The notes under the pieces were generated by a model. The model was not told where the DNA came from. It saw only the letters and a list, made by a program, of their open reading frames with translations, and did no database searches. Positions 52,904-60,564 of a stretch of DNA of 64,000 bases are shown here, piece after piece; the first letter of the stretch is position 1; every line of letters begins with the position of its first letter. This stretch comes from Halobacillus mangrovi (lineage in GTDB: Bacteria; Bacillota; Bacilli; Bacillales; Halobacillaceae): positions 1,240,001 to 1,304,000 of the forward strand of contig NZ_CP020772.1 in the NCBI RefSeq assembly GCF_002097535.1. Direction: 5' to 3'. The position numbers and the translations under genes are program-made.

Positions 52904-53025
52904 TTGTAGCTATCCTTAGATGAAGATTATACAGACTAATGATATATCGAAGGTAAAGGCAGCGAGTTAAGAATAGAAAGGAATTCATAAAGTAGTTACC
53001 TCTCTTTTAAAGAGGGGTTTTTGTA
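52904..53025 (+). ncRNA. Candidate small RNA unit: weak promoter plus orphan terminator
   Basis: TTGTAG (52904-52909), 17-bp spacer and TTATAC (52927-52932) resemble a sigma-A promoter. A 9-bp hairpin (52998-53018) with a T-rich tail follows about 70 nt later. No protein gene on this strand ends at that terminator. A 16-codon frame (MKIIQTNDISKVKAAS) at 52920-52970 begins before the expected transcript start, so I do not call it. The wider gap 52654-53301 otherwise contains only A/T-rich sequence with no convincing gene. Low confidence. Confidence 0.3.
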
Positions 53026-53232
53026 TTTTAAAACCACCAAACATCTATCTGTAAAAAAATTAACAAAAATATCAAAAATAATCCTTTTGTAATATTTGTA
53101 ATTTATAGGGAGGGAGAAGGGGTTCTTTTCATTATCTAGATAGGGGAAAGGTAGTAATTGAATGTAACAATCAAGTAAAAAACTACCATTTTCAATGATA
53201 TCTTTCAAAAGGAAGGTTTTACATTCAAGTGT

Positions 53233-53279
53233 GTGGGAAGAAAGGTAAATAAAATTACTAAAAGCTTTCCCACTATAAT
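53233..53279 (+). promoter_or_regulatory. Likely gvp promoter with overlapping inverted repeat
   Basis: A perfect TATAAT (53274-53279) lies 23 nt before the gvpQ start, with no good -35 box 17 bp upstream. Arms GTGGGAA (53233-53239) and TTCCCAC (53267-53273) end directly at the -10 box. An activator-dependent or regulated promoter is possible. Confidence 0.45.
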
Positions 53280-53301
53280 AACCTCTAAAAGGGTGGTGAG
53301 A

Positions 53302-53808
53302 ATGATCAATCAAGTAGAAGAAAACAATCAAGGAAAAGCCACTGAGGAGGAATCCATCAAAGAAAAAGTTGAAGGGGGTGTTAAAGAAGCTGCTGCTGCT
53401 ATAAGAAAAAAAGCGCCTACCTTCTCCAAAATTATAAGGAAGTCAGATAACCCTATGGAAGCACATGAACATGCGACCGATGAAATGCAGGATACAGCAG
53501 GAGATTACTTCGAAAACCAATTTCAAAATTACCTACAACAAAAAACTTCCGCAAATGCGGACAAAGTTCATAATAAGGCGCAAGAAGCAAAAGAAAAAAT
53601 GCAGGAAAACTTGCTTCAACTGAAAGAAAAGATTGATTCAGTCAAGGAGTCTGGAGAAGAGCTTCAAGAAAAAATCGGTGATAACTCCAATCGAAGAGTG
53701 AAGGGCGTTCAGGACATCAAAAGTGTTTCCCAAATAAAGAGCTCTTCAGATATTAAAGGGCCGAAGGATGTTAAAGGTTTGGCTGACATTAAAACTTATC
53801 ATCGTTAA
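53302..53808 (+). CDS. gvpQ: Gas vesicle protein GvpQ-like
   Basis: 168 residues, first gene of the cluster, in the position of gvpQ in the Bacillus megaterium order. The ATG has GGGTGGTGAG in front; the longer frame to 53233 overlaps the promoter. The protein is hydrophilic and helical, with a central Ala/Glu/Lys/Gln-rich segment (about 60-125). Its last 35 residues form five hexapeptide repeats with the pattern x-x-D-I-K-(S/G/T) ([30 protein letters not shown]). It is probably an accessory assembly or surface protein. Function in the family is not well defined. Confidence 0.75.
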   Translation: MINQVEENNQGKATEEESIKEKVEGGVKEAAAAIRKKAPTFSKIIRKSDNPMEAHEHATDEMQDTAGDYFENQFQNYLQQKTSANADKVHNKAQEAKEKMQENLLQLKEKIDSVKESGEELQEKIGDNSNRRVKGVQDIKSVSQIKSSSDIKGPKDVKGLADIKTYHR

Positions 53809-53828
53809 CTTTTGAAAGGAGAATGAAT

Positions 53829-54122
53829 ATGGCTATTCAAAAATCAACTGATAGTTCAAGTCTTGCTGAGGTCGTTGACCGTATTTTGGATAAAGGGATT
53901 GTGATCGATGCATTTGCCCGGGTTTCCGTTGTGGGGATAGAATTGATCACCATTGAAGCGAGAGTCGTAATTGCAAGTGTGGAAACTTGGATGCGCTACG
54001 CAGAAGCGGTTGGATTACTAAGAGACGAAGTCCAGGAAGAAGGCTTAGGCGGACGCTTAGGGGAGCAAGAATCATCTCCGTCTAAACAATCAAACGAACG
54101 TAGCGGTGAATTCAGTATTTAA
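53829..54122 (+). CDS. gvpB: Gas vesicle structural protein GvpB (GvpA family)
   Basis: 97 residues, main shell protein forming the rigid ribs of gas vesicles. The core [53 protein letters not shown] is the conserved GvpA beta-beta-alpha fold; the tail (about 30 residues, Ser/Glu-rich) is dispensable in homologues. The ATG at 53829 has AAAGGAG at 7 nt; the ATG at 53823 is too close. It is the only strongly GvpA-like shell gene here, so it must make the vesicle wall unless another copy lies elsewhere. Confidence 0.95.
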   Translation: MAIQKSTDSSSLAEVVDRILDKGIVIDAFARVSVVGIELITIEARVVIASVETWMRYAEAVGLLRDEVQEEGLGGRLGEQESSPSKQSNERSGEFSI

Positions 54123-54191
54123 TGGAGTTAAGGAGGGTTGGGCATCATCCCGGCCCTCTCATTCCTATGAGGAAGGTGTTTGTGAAAAATT

Positions 54192-54449
54192 ATGAAGATA
54201 TTAGATAAAATTACGGATTTTTTTAAAGAAAATATTGCTCCTCCACATAAAATCATCTCCGTAAAAAAGAACGAAGAAGGATGGAGAGCACTCGTAGAAA
54301 TTATAGAGGAAAAAGATTATATGCGTAAATATGCTCAAGATGAAATGGTCGGTCTTTATGAAGTATTTCTTGATCAAGACCAGGAAGTGACCGGTTTCTC
54401 CAGATTAAGCCTACGCTATCGCGCTGATCTGGAAGAACAAGCCGAATAG
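54192..54449 (+). CDS. gvpR: Gas vesicle protein GvpR (GvpO family)
   Basis: 85 residues with the GvpO-domain core HKIISVKKNEEGWRALVEIIEE and the LYEVFLDQDQEVTGFSRLSLRYR end. GvpO-type proteins are needed for vesicle formation in haloarchaea. The gene order gvpB-gvpR-gvpN matches Bacillus megaterium. It starts ATG after GAAGGTG and lies 18 nt from gvpN. Confidence 0.88.
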   Translation: MKILDKITDFFKENIAPPHKIISVKKNEEGWRALVEIIEEKDYMRKYAQDEMVGLYEVFLDQDQEVTGFSRLSLRYRADLEEQAE

Positions 54450-54467
54450 GAAGAGAGGGTATGGCAA

Positions 54468-55373
54468 GTGACAAGACTGATTAAAACAAAATCTGTACCT
54501 GAGGGAAAAGAAGGTGTGTATGACCATCCCTTTTTCCAAGGATTAATAAGACGATCGCTCCGTTATTTATCTTCTGGCTACCCTGTCCACTTTACAGGAC
54601 CGTCAGGAGTTGGAAAAACAACCCTTGCCCTTCATATAGCGAACAAACGACAGCGGCCGGTATTAATGATTAGCGGGAATGAGGATTTATCTAATGATGA
54701 TTTAATCGGTGCTTATAAGGGGTACAGCCGAAAAAAATCCGACGACAATTTTATTAGAACGGTCAGGAAAATTGAAGAAGAAGTAACGGAAAGCTGGGTT
54801 GAGGGCAGGTTGTATGAAGCAGTAAAAAATGGTTACACCGTTGTCTACGATGAATTCACTAGATCGCGGCCGGATACCAATAACCTTTTTTTATCTGTAA
54901 TCGAAGAAAAACTCTTGCCTCTATATGGAGCAAAAAGTAAGGACTCACACATAAAAGTTCATCCGGACTTCTCTCTCATCTTTACGAGTAATCCCACAGA
55001 ATACGTAGGTATCTATGAAACTCAGGATGCCTTGCTGGACCGTATGATCACAATCCCTTTTCAAATGATGGGCAAAGAAGCTCAAGTAGCTGTAGTCAGA
55101 GAACGAACATTGATCGAATCGTCGAAAGCAGAAAAGATTGTTGGCTTGTTGGAAAAAGTGAACGAGTTATGCGAGGACACCCAAGATGGATTAAGTCTGA
55201 GGGCCTCTATTATGATCGCAGACATTGCAGAAAAGTATGAAATTCCAATTGATGGAAATAACGAAGACTTTCAAAACCTGTTACTTGACACAACATTTTT
55301 CACTTTAAATTTGTGTAATGAAGATACTGAGGATTTACGAGAAAGAATTCTTGGTGTGTGCAGGAATGTTTAG
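54468..55373 (+). CDS. gvpN: Gas vesicle AAA+ ATPase GvpN
   Basis: 301 residues, MoxR-type AAA+ ATPase required for vesicle maturation. Walker A GPSGVGKTT at residues 44-52; Walker B in YTVVYDEFTRSRPDTNN; sensor-1 SLIFTSNPTEYVG; a following arginine-finger region DRMITIPFQMMG. GTG start; the ATG 5 nt upstream in another frame closes after seven codons, so GTG is the only option nearby. Its stop is in the ribosome binding site of gvpF. Confidence 0.95.
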   Translation: MTRLIKTKSVPEGKEGVYDHPFFQGLIRRSLRYLSSGYPVHFTGPSGVGKTTLALHIANKRQRPVLMISGNEDLSNDDLIGAYKGYSRKKSDDNFIRTVRKIEEEVTESWVEGRLYEAVKNGYTVVYDEFTRSRPDTNNLFLSVIEEKLLPLYGAKSKDSHIKVHPDFSLIFTSNPTEYVGIYETQDALLDRMITIPFQMMGKEAQVAVVRERTLIESSKAEKIVGLLEKVNELCEDTQDGLSLRASIMIADIAEKYEIPIDGNNEDFQNLLLDTTFFTLNLCNEDTEDLRERILGVCRNV

Positions 55374-55385
55374 GAGGATTTGAAA

Positions 55386-56150
55386 ATGGCAGAGGAAAAT
55401 GGGGTATATGTTTTTTGTTGTATCCACGTAGAAGATGAAAAGGACTTTGGTTCCGTTCATTTTGAAGGGGAAGACCGACCGATCTTTACAGTTTCGTATA
55501 AAGATGCAGCAATGGTAGCCATCGAAGCACCAATTAAAATCTATCATCCGAAAAAAGATAATTTGATGAAGCACCAGCAAGTCATTTCCAATGTTATGGA
55601 AAACGAGAACGCCGTCGTCCCAATAAGCTTCGGTAATGTGTTCCAATCCCTTGAAGACACCGAAGTTCTTTTGAAAAATTTGTATCCACAGCTCGCAAAG
55701 CTGTTCCCTGAAGTTTCGAATAAGATTGAAATCGGCCTGAAGGTAGTAGGGAAAAAAGAATGGCTGGAGAATCAAGTTGAGCAAAATGAAGGAGTCATGA
55801 AGCAGAAACAAAACGTGGCTAATAAATCGGAGGCTGCCGGTTATTTCGATCGAATCAAGTTAGGTGAAATGGCGCAGAACTTCTTCAACAAGCTAAAAAA
55901 GGAAGTGGAACACGATATACACGAATCTCTCACAAAGTTGTCAGTGTCTGCGAAGTCTAATGAAACGCTGGGAGAGAAAATGTTATTGAACGGGGCGTAT
56001 TTAATTGATCGTGATAAGGAAGAAGCTTTTGATAAAAAAGTAAACGATTTGCACGAGCGTTGGAAGGGCAAAGTTGATTTTAAGTACACGGGACCGTGGC
56101 CAGCTTATAATTTCATCAATATCAAATTAAAGGTGGAGGAGCCAACATGA
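55386..56150 (+). CDS. gvpF: Gas vesicle protein GvpF (GvpF/L family)
   Basis: 254 residues. N-terminal domain (about 1-100) with VYVFCCIHVEDEKDFG and VVPISFGNVFQSLEDTEVLLKNL; C-terminal half with NGAYLIDRDKEEAFDKKVNDLHERW and the conserved KYTGPWPAYNFINIKLK end. GvpF binds GvpA family subunits and is thought to start assembly. ATG after AGGAGGATTTGAAA; the TTG at 55380 is too near the ribosome binding site. Overlaps gvpG by 4 nt (ATGA). Confidence 0.95.
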   Translation: MAEENGVYVFCCIHVEDEKDFGSVHFEGEDRPIFTVSYKDAAMVAIEAPIKIYHPKKDNLMKHQQVISNVMENENAVVPISFGNVFQSLEDTEVLLKNLYPQLAKLFPEVSNKIEIGLKVVGKKEWLENQVEQNEGVMKQKQNVANKSEAAGYFDRIKLGEMAQNFFNKLKKEVEHDIHESLTKLSVSAKSNETLGEKMLLNGAYLIDRDKEEAFDKKVNDLHERWKGKVDFKYTGPWPAYNFINIKLKVEEPT

Positions 56151-56398
56151 TTCATAAATTATTCACTTCCCCAATCAACTTGATTGTAAAAGTCGGTGAA
56201 CACGTCAAAGAAGAAGTGGATAAGGAAATGTATGATTTGGAACACATTCAAAAGAAGCTCATCCAACTGCAAATGATGTATGAGCTTGAGGAAATTTCTG
56301 AGGAAACCTATCAATCTCAAGAAGAAGTTCTGCTTGAACGTTATGAAGTTGCAAAAAGGATGGAAATGGAGCAATGGGAAGAGCTGACGAAACGGTAG
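56147..56398 (+). CDS. gvpG: Gas vesicle protein GvpG
   Basis: 83 residues. MIHKLFTSPINLIVKVGEHVKEEVDKE then two amphipathic helices typical of GvpG (LIQLQMMYELEEISEETYQSQE). A small accessory chaperone encoded between gvpF and gvpL in many bacteria. Starts inside the gvpF stop, so translation is coupled. Confidence 0.93.
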   Translation: MIHKLFTSPINLIVKVGEHVKEEVDKEMYDLEHIQKKLIQLQMMYELEEISEETYQSQEEVLLERYEVAKRMEMEQWEELTKR

Positions 56399-56415
56399 CA
56401 GGGGGCAGCATAAAG

Positions 56416-57231
56416 ATGAATGAACTTTTGTATTTATATGGAATCATACCAAAACCAGACGAAGAAACAGATAGTTTCGCAGATATAAAAGGAATTGATG
56501 GAGAGCACAGTTTAACCATGATGAATTTTAATCATTGTGCAGCTGTTGTCTGCCTTGTTGATGAAGAGGAATATGGAGAGAAAGTGCTCGAGGAGAAAAC
56601 GAAACAAATGGATTGGGTGCAAGAAAAGGCGTTTCATCATCATGAAGCGTTGATCAGTCTGAGAGAACGTACGACCATTATTCCGATGAAATTTTGTACC
56701 ATTTTTCAAAACGAAGAAAGCTTATCTGAAATGATTCAAAGCCGTGAAGAAGACTGGGAAAGACTTCTGAACGAGCTTGAAAATAAAGAAGAATGGAATG
56801 TGAAAATATATTGTGATCGCAGCCTATTGAGAGAAGAGGTTGCAGAAAACAATTTAACTATAGAGAACAAAAAGGCTGAAATAGCTGAGATGTCAAAAGG
56901 AAGACAATACCTTGAACGCAAAAAACTCAATCAAATAATTGACAAGGAAGTTGAACAGGAGCAGCACGACTTTTCCAAAGGCTACCATGAAAAATGGAAG
57001 GGCCTCGCAGCCCAAGATTCCGTAAAAAAAGTGTGGAACAAAGATGTTACGGGAAAAGATGAAGAAATGTGCTGGAACAGCGCTTATTTACTGCCTTTGG
57101 AGCATGTGGAACCTTTTTTGGAGCACGTGACCTTAGCAAACGAAAAACATGCATCAGCAGGGTGGAAGTTTGAAATCACCGGTCCCTGGCCAGCCTATCA
57201 TTTTGTGAATCTCTCAAAAAGTGAGGTTTGA
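56416..57231 (+). CDS. gvpL: Gas vesicle protein GvpL (GvpF/L family)
   Basis: 271 residues; paralogue of GvpF from the same cluster. ELLYLYGIIPKPDE at the start, HHEALISLRERTTIIPMKFCTIFQNEE in the N-terminal domain, and the C-terminal WKFEITGPWPAYHFVNL. A longer frame from 56374 lacks a better ribosome binding site and overlaps gvpG. The start used here follows AGGGGGCAG. Contains a charged middle helix (about 150-195). Confidence 0.93.
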   Translation: MNELLYLYGIIPKPDEETDSFADIKGIDGEHSLTMMNFNHCAAVVCLVDEEEYGEKVLEEKTKQMDWVQEKAFHHHEALISLRERTTIIPMKFCTIFQNEESLSEMIQSREEDWERLLNELENKEEWNVKIYCDRSLLREEVAENNLTIENKKAEIAEMSKGRQYLERKKLNQIIDKEVEQEQHDFSKGYHEKWKGLAAQDSVKKVWNKDVTGKDEEMCWNSAYLLPLEHVEPFLEHVTLANEKHASAGWKFEITGPWPAYHFVNLSKSEV

Positions 57232-57234
57232 TGG

Positions 57235-57495
57235 ATGTCCTATCGAGACCAATATGAAAACAAAGATATTGCCCTCATTGATATTTTAGATACGGTGTTG
57301 GACAAAGGTGTGGCGATTAAAGGGGATATTGTCATATCCATTGCAGGGATTGATCTAGTATATCTGGATTTGCGGATTTTGATTTCGGCTGTTGAAACAC
57401 TGGTCCAGAGCAATCAGAAGGCAGCTGAATCCCTGTCATCTGAACGTATGGATAAAGAAAAGGAGGCGTTAGAGCATGCCACCGAGCGATCTTGA
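57235..57495 (+). CDS. gvpS: Gas vesicle protein GvpS (GvpA-like)
   Basis: 86 residues with a GvpA-like core (ALIDILDTVLDKGVAIKGDIVISIAGIDLVYLDLRILISAVETL) but with KGD in place of the GvpA shell sequence and a distinct tail. Such minor GvpA homologues (GvpJ/M/S) are proposed to form the conical tips or nucleus of the vesicle. It starts 3 nt after gvpL and overlaps gvpK by 20 nt. Confidence 0.92.
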   Translation: MSYRDQYENKDIALIDILDTVLDKGVAIKGDIVISIAGIDLVYLDLRILISAVETLVQSNQKAAESLSSERMDKEKEALEHATERS

Positions 57496-57775
57496 ACAAA
57501 GACCCGCAAAAAGCGGTCGAATAGAATTGGATCCTGAAGGAGCGGAGCAAGGATTGGCACAGCTTGTATTGACAGTTATTGAACTGTTGAGGCAGCTTGT
57601 TGAGCGTCATGCTCTTAGACGAGTAGATGGCGGCACCCTTACGGAAGAAGAAATCGAAAAGCTAGGCCTCGCTCTTATGAATCTTGAAGTGAAAATGGAT
57701 GAGCTGAAGGACATATTTGAGCTGGATGATGAAGATTTAAATATCGACCTCGGACCGCTTGGAAATTTACTGTGA
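57476..57775 (+). CDS. gvpK: Gas vesicle protein GvpK
   Basis: 99 residues, family-typical: RIELDPEGAEQGLAQLVLTVIELLRQLVERHALRRVDGGTLTEEEIEKLGLALMNLE. Predicted all-helical accessory protein essential in haloarchaea. ATG start within the end of gvpS (20 nt overlap) with AAAGGAGG upstream. Confidence 0.95.
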   Translation: MPPSDLEQRPAKSGRIELDPEGAEQGLAQLVLTVIELLRQLVERHALRRVDGGTLTEEEIEKLGLALMNLEVKMDELKDIFELDDEDLNIDLGPLGNLL

Positions 57776-57790
57776 AAAGGAGGTTGACGC

Positions 57791-58102
57791 ATGGCTATTG
57801 AACAATCTACTCAATCGAACAGTCTTGTTGATGTTTTGGAAACAGTATTGGATAAAGGTGTCGTCATCGCTGGTGATATCCGCGTAGGATTAGCGGACGT
57901 CGAATTATTGACGATTAAAATACGACTTATTGTTGCGTCTGTGGATAAGGCGAAGGAAATAGGCATGGACTGGTGGGAAAACGACCCTTATCTCAGTTCA
58001 AAAGCAGCTGAACAAGATACAAAAGCATTAGAACAAGAAAATGAAGAATTACAAAAGCGAATCGAGCGACTTGAGAAGAATATGCAATCAAATAGATTAT
58101 AA
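57791..58102 (+). CDS. gvpJ: Gas vesicle protein GvpJ (GvpA-like)
   Basis: 103 residues. GvpA-like core SLVDVLETVLDKGVVIAGDIRVGLADVELLTIKIRLIVASVDKA, then WWENDPYLSS and a coiled-coil tail of about 25 residues (ENEELQKRIERLEKN). Minor shell component or nucleator. AAAAGGAGGTTGACGC precedes the ATG. Gene order K-J-T-U as in Bacillus megaterium. Confidence 0.94.
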   Translation: MAIEQSTQSNSLVDVLETVLDKGVVIAGDIRVGLADVELLTIKIRLIVASVDKAKEIGMDWWENDPYLSSKAAEQDTKALEQENEELQKRIERLEKNMQSNRL

Positions 58103-58121
58103 AAAATGAGGAGTGTTTAAC

Positions 58122-58745
58122 ATGGAAACAAAAAACAAAACGGGATTGAATCATTCATCTAATCAACCAGAAGAGAACAAGGAAAATAACAAAGAAACTA
58201 ACAAGAAGGATAATAAACTGCAACGCGCGGTTATCGGAGGGGTCGTTGGAGCAGCTGCTGGGCTCTTGATCAACCCTAAGAAAAAGAAAGGGGAAGATCA
58301 ATCAGAAGAAAAAGACTCCTCCAGTTTTAAAGAGAAAGCAAGTAAAGCCGGAAGTAAGGCAAGCGAAAAATTCAAGAACTTCAAAGACAAGTCTAAAGAA
58401 AAATCGAAGAAAGTAACAGATAAATTTAAGAAATCAAAGAATAAAGAGGAGGAAGTCCCTCAGCTGGAGGAGGCTGCAGGTGCCCAGGATGCTCTACCCG
58501 AAACAGCTGCTTCTCTTAAGGGAGAAAACCAAAACAAACAGAGCGAAAATAAAGAACAAACGAAACAAAAAACATCCGTAGGTACCGAAGAGGAAAAAAC
58601 TTCACACTCTCAAGACGCTTCTGGAGAAGCAGCTGCTTCTCTTGAGGAAGATAATCAAAACGAAGTGACGGAACAAAAGACACCTGAAAGTACCGAAGAG
58701 GAAGTAAAGACGGCGCTTACTAATGAAGATGATACACAAAAGTAA
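58122..58745 (+). CDS. gvpT: Gas vesicle protein GvpT-like, Lys/Glu-rich
   Basis: 207 residues of low complexity. A short hydrophobic patch RAVIGGVVGAAAGLLIN (about 36-52), resembling YtxH-type glycine-zipper helices, is followed by KKKKG, a Lys-rich segment (about 60-110) and a long Gln/Glu/Ser/Thr-rich tail with two similar blocks (AAASL-E-(G/D)-(E/D)-NQN around 130 and 180). The basic centre and acidic tail differ from all other gvp products. It may link vesicles to membrane or acid molecules, but this is inference. Confidence 0.8.
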   Translation: METKNKTGLNHSSNQPEENKENNKETNKKDNKLQRAVIGGVVGAAAGLLINPKKKKGEDQSEEKDSSSFKEKASKAGSKASEKFKNFKDKSKEKSKKVTDKFKKSKNKEEEVPQLEEAAGAQDALPETAASLKGENQNKQSENKEQTKQKTSVGTEEEKTSHSQDASGEAAASLEEDNQNEVTEQKTPESTEEEVKTALTNEDDTQK

Positions 58746-58775
58746 TTTCCACGTCTTTAAAAAGGGGATGAAGCT

Positions 58776-59147
58776 ATGGATGATTTGTTACTGACTTTTG
58801 TAAAAGCGGCTAATCAACACGACTTTTCTCTGGATATTACATTGAATGTTAACGGGGCCCTCGTAACGGGCACAACGGTATCCGCTAAAAAATATTTGGA
58901 AGCCATCAGCCGATCGCTGGAAGACGGCAATGATGTTTCTCAATCCATTAGTGAAAAACTATCAAAAGCCAGCCAATCGGCTAATGAATCTTCTCAAGGT
59001 GAGGTTCGTTTTGTTCATCTAAAAGATGCGCAGGTTTACAATGGCGACTCACTGCCAACGCCTTCTGAGGAGAAGTTCTATTGGAGAGGGAAAGCTGAAG
59101 AAGTAGATGGTTTCTTCTTAGGGAAAATCGATGCTAAAGAAGGTTGA
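58776..59147 (+). CDS. gvpU: Gas vesicle protein GvpU
   Basis: 123 residues, last gene of the cluster: LLLTFVKAANQHDFSLDITLNVNGALVTGTTVSAKKYLE and a C-terminal EKFYWRGKAEEVDGFFLGKI. In Bacillus megaterium GvpU is not needed for flotation but promotes vesicle clustering. AAAGGGGATGAAGCT precedes the ATG. A terminator follows immediately, so this is the operon end. Confidence 0.9.
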   Translation: MDDLLLTFVKAANQHDFSLDITLNVNGALVTGTTVSAKKYLEAISRSLEDGNDVSQSISEKLSKASQSANESSQGEVRFVHLKDAQVYNGDSLPTPSEEKFYWRGKAEEVDGFFLGKIDAKEG

Positions 59148-59152
59148 TAAAG

Positions 59153-59184
59153 AGAGCTTTGCAGAGATGCAAAGCTCTTTTTTA
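59153..59184 (+). terminator. Terminator of the gvp operon
   Basis: AGAGCTTTGCA / TGCAAAGCTCT perfect stem, 4-nt loop, TTTTTT tail. Confidence 0.93.
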
Positions 59185-59206
59185 AAGAGATTGCTTTCTA
59201 TCGATT

Positions 59207-59236
59207 TTGGTCACCTTCTCTAAATCTCTATATAAT
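59207..59236 (+). promoter_or_regulatory. Promoter of the CdaR-type regulator
   Basis: TTGGTC and TATAAT with an 18-bp spacer, 35 nt before the start codon. Confidence 0.65.
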
Positions 59237-59271
59237 AGACAAGCAGGATAAGATAGAAAGTTGGTTAAAAG

Positions 59272-60408
59272 ATGCAGTTATTACCAGAACTTGCCGAGAA
59301 GATTATTCGAGAAGTCAGGTTAGTGATAAATGAAGATTTGATCGTTGTCGATCGAAATGGATTTATCATAGCTTCCACAAAAGAAGAACGCGTGGGAGAT
59401 TTTCACGAAATTGCTTACAGAGTCGTTCAGACCAAGCAGAAATATTATATTACTGAAGCTGAGGCGGTGAAAGTTAACCGAGTTAAAGCTGGAATTAACT
59501 TGCCTATGTTTTTTGAAAACAGTGTCATAGGAGTTCTGGGGATTACGGGGCCTCCTTCTGAGATTGAAGGTTTCGCCGAACTCCTTCGTAAAATGACAGA
59601 ACTTATGATTCGAGAGACGTATTATACAGAACAAAAGGAATCAGAAAGCAGGGGATTAGAAGCCTATTTCTATGAGTGGGTGTTTTCAAAGGAAGTGGAT
59701 CAAACTTTCATACATAGAGGACAGCTCTTAGGGGTGTCCATCGGGAAGCCTTACCTGTGTATATTATTTCAAGTCCGCTCAGTGAAAGAAAAGCAGAGAG
59801 TGGATGCGGCCATGATGGATTGGTTTAGGAATCTTCTTCCTAAAGAAGCCAACGATGTGTTCATTCGCTGGGGAGAGGGGAGGTACCTTTTGCTTAAACA
59901 TGTGAATGATGACGAGCCGAAACAGGTAATCAAAGAGCATTTGTATAGATGGAAAAGGTACTTCAAGACGAATTATGACATGAATCTTTGTGCTGGATTG
60001 AGTAAGTCCATCATCACTTACGAATTGCACCGTGCTTACGAAGAAGCTGAAAAGGCATTAAAGGTTGCCTTAAGCAAGCAACGCATCATGATGTATGAGG
60101 AACTTGTATTGGATATTGTGCTAGAAGAAATCAGCGGAGATACGAAAGAGGAATTTACGAATCGTGTACTATCAGGCATGCAAGATAAACCTGAATTATT
60201 GCATACGTTAAAGGTGTTTTTACTTCAAAATCAATCGCTTAAAGATACAGCAAGCGATATGAATATCCATATCAATACCCTTCATTATCGGCTTAAGCAA
60301 ATCAAGGATCTTACTACGCTGGACCCCCGGCAGTCAGAAGGGATTACTTTGTTTTATATCGCTTTGAGCTTTATTGGAGAAGATCTGCATCACTCTCGTT
60401 CTCATTGA
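59272..60408 (+). CDS. CdaR-family diacid regulator
   Basis: 378 residues. The N-terminal diacid-recognition domain (about 4-130: LLPELAEKIIREVRLVINEDLIVVDRNGFIIAST, RVKAGINLPMFFENSVIGVLGITG) is that of CdaR; the C-terminus has the PucR helix-turn-helix (LKDTASDMNIHINTLHYRLKQIKDL). It is encoded next to, and convergent with, glcD-glcF. In Bacillus subtilis the related ysfB lies beside the glycolate oxidase genes ysfCD, so control by glycolate or a related hydroxyacid is the likely job here. No strong ribosome binding site before the ATG. Confidence 0.88.
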   Translation: MQLLPELAEKIIREVRLVINEDLIVVDRNGFIIASTKEERVGDFHEIAYRVVQTKQKYYITEAEAVKVNRVKAGINLPMFFENSVIGVLGITGPPSEIEGFAELLRKMTELMIRETYYTEQKESESRGLEAYFYEWVFSKEVDQTFIHRGQLLGVSIGKPYLCILFQVRSVKEKQRVDAAMMDWFRNLLPKEANDVFIRWGEGRYLLLKHVNDDEPKQVIKEHLYRWKRYFKTNYDMNLCAGLSKSIITYELHRAYEEAEKALKVALSKQRIMMYEELVLDIVLEEISGDTKEEFTNRVLSGMQDKPELLHTLKVFLLQNQSLKDTASDMNIHINTLHYRLKQIKDLTTLDPRQSEGITLFYIALSFIGEDLHHSRSH

Positions 60409-60478
60409 TCTGAGTAAACATGAAGCGAAGCATTCTATCAATCGGCCATATGTGTTGCGGTCATCTACTATAACAAAA

Positions 60479-60526
60479 CCGAGTAATGGTGAAATTTTAT
60501 CATAATAATTTCACCATTATTCGGAT
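60479..60526. terminator. Bidirectional terminator between cdaR-like gene and glcF
   Basis: CCGAGTAATGGTGAAATT / AATTTCACCATTATTCGG, 18 bp with one G-U pair, 10-nt loop, and T-rich sequence on both strands. Confidence 0.88.
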
Positions 60527-60564
60527 TTTAGAATGGCTAAAGCACTTTTGTCCCAATCCCTTGA

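Noticed and set aside
52996..53331. 111-codon minus-strand frame before the gvp operon
   Set aside because: It covers the gvp promoter and the gvpQ start, has no recognisable domain, and the sequence is A/T-rich with many Phe/Tyr/Ile codons as expected by chance.
55335..55811. 158-codon minus-strand frame opposite gvpN/gvpF
   Set aside because: Antisense of two well-supported gas-vesicle genes; Phe/Ile-rich shadow.
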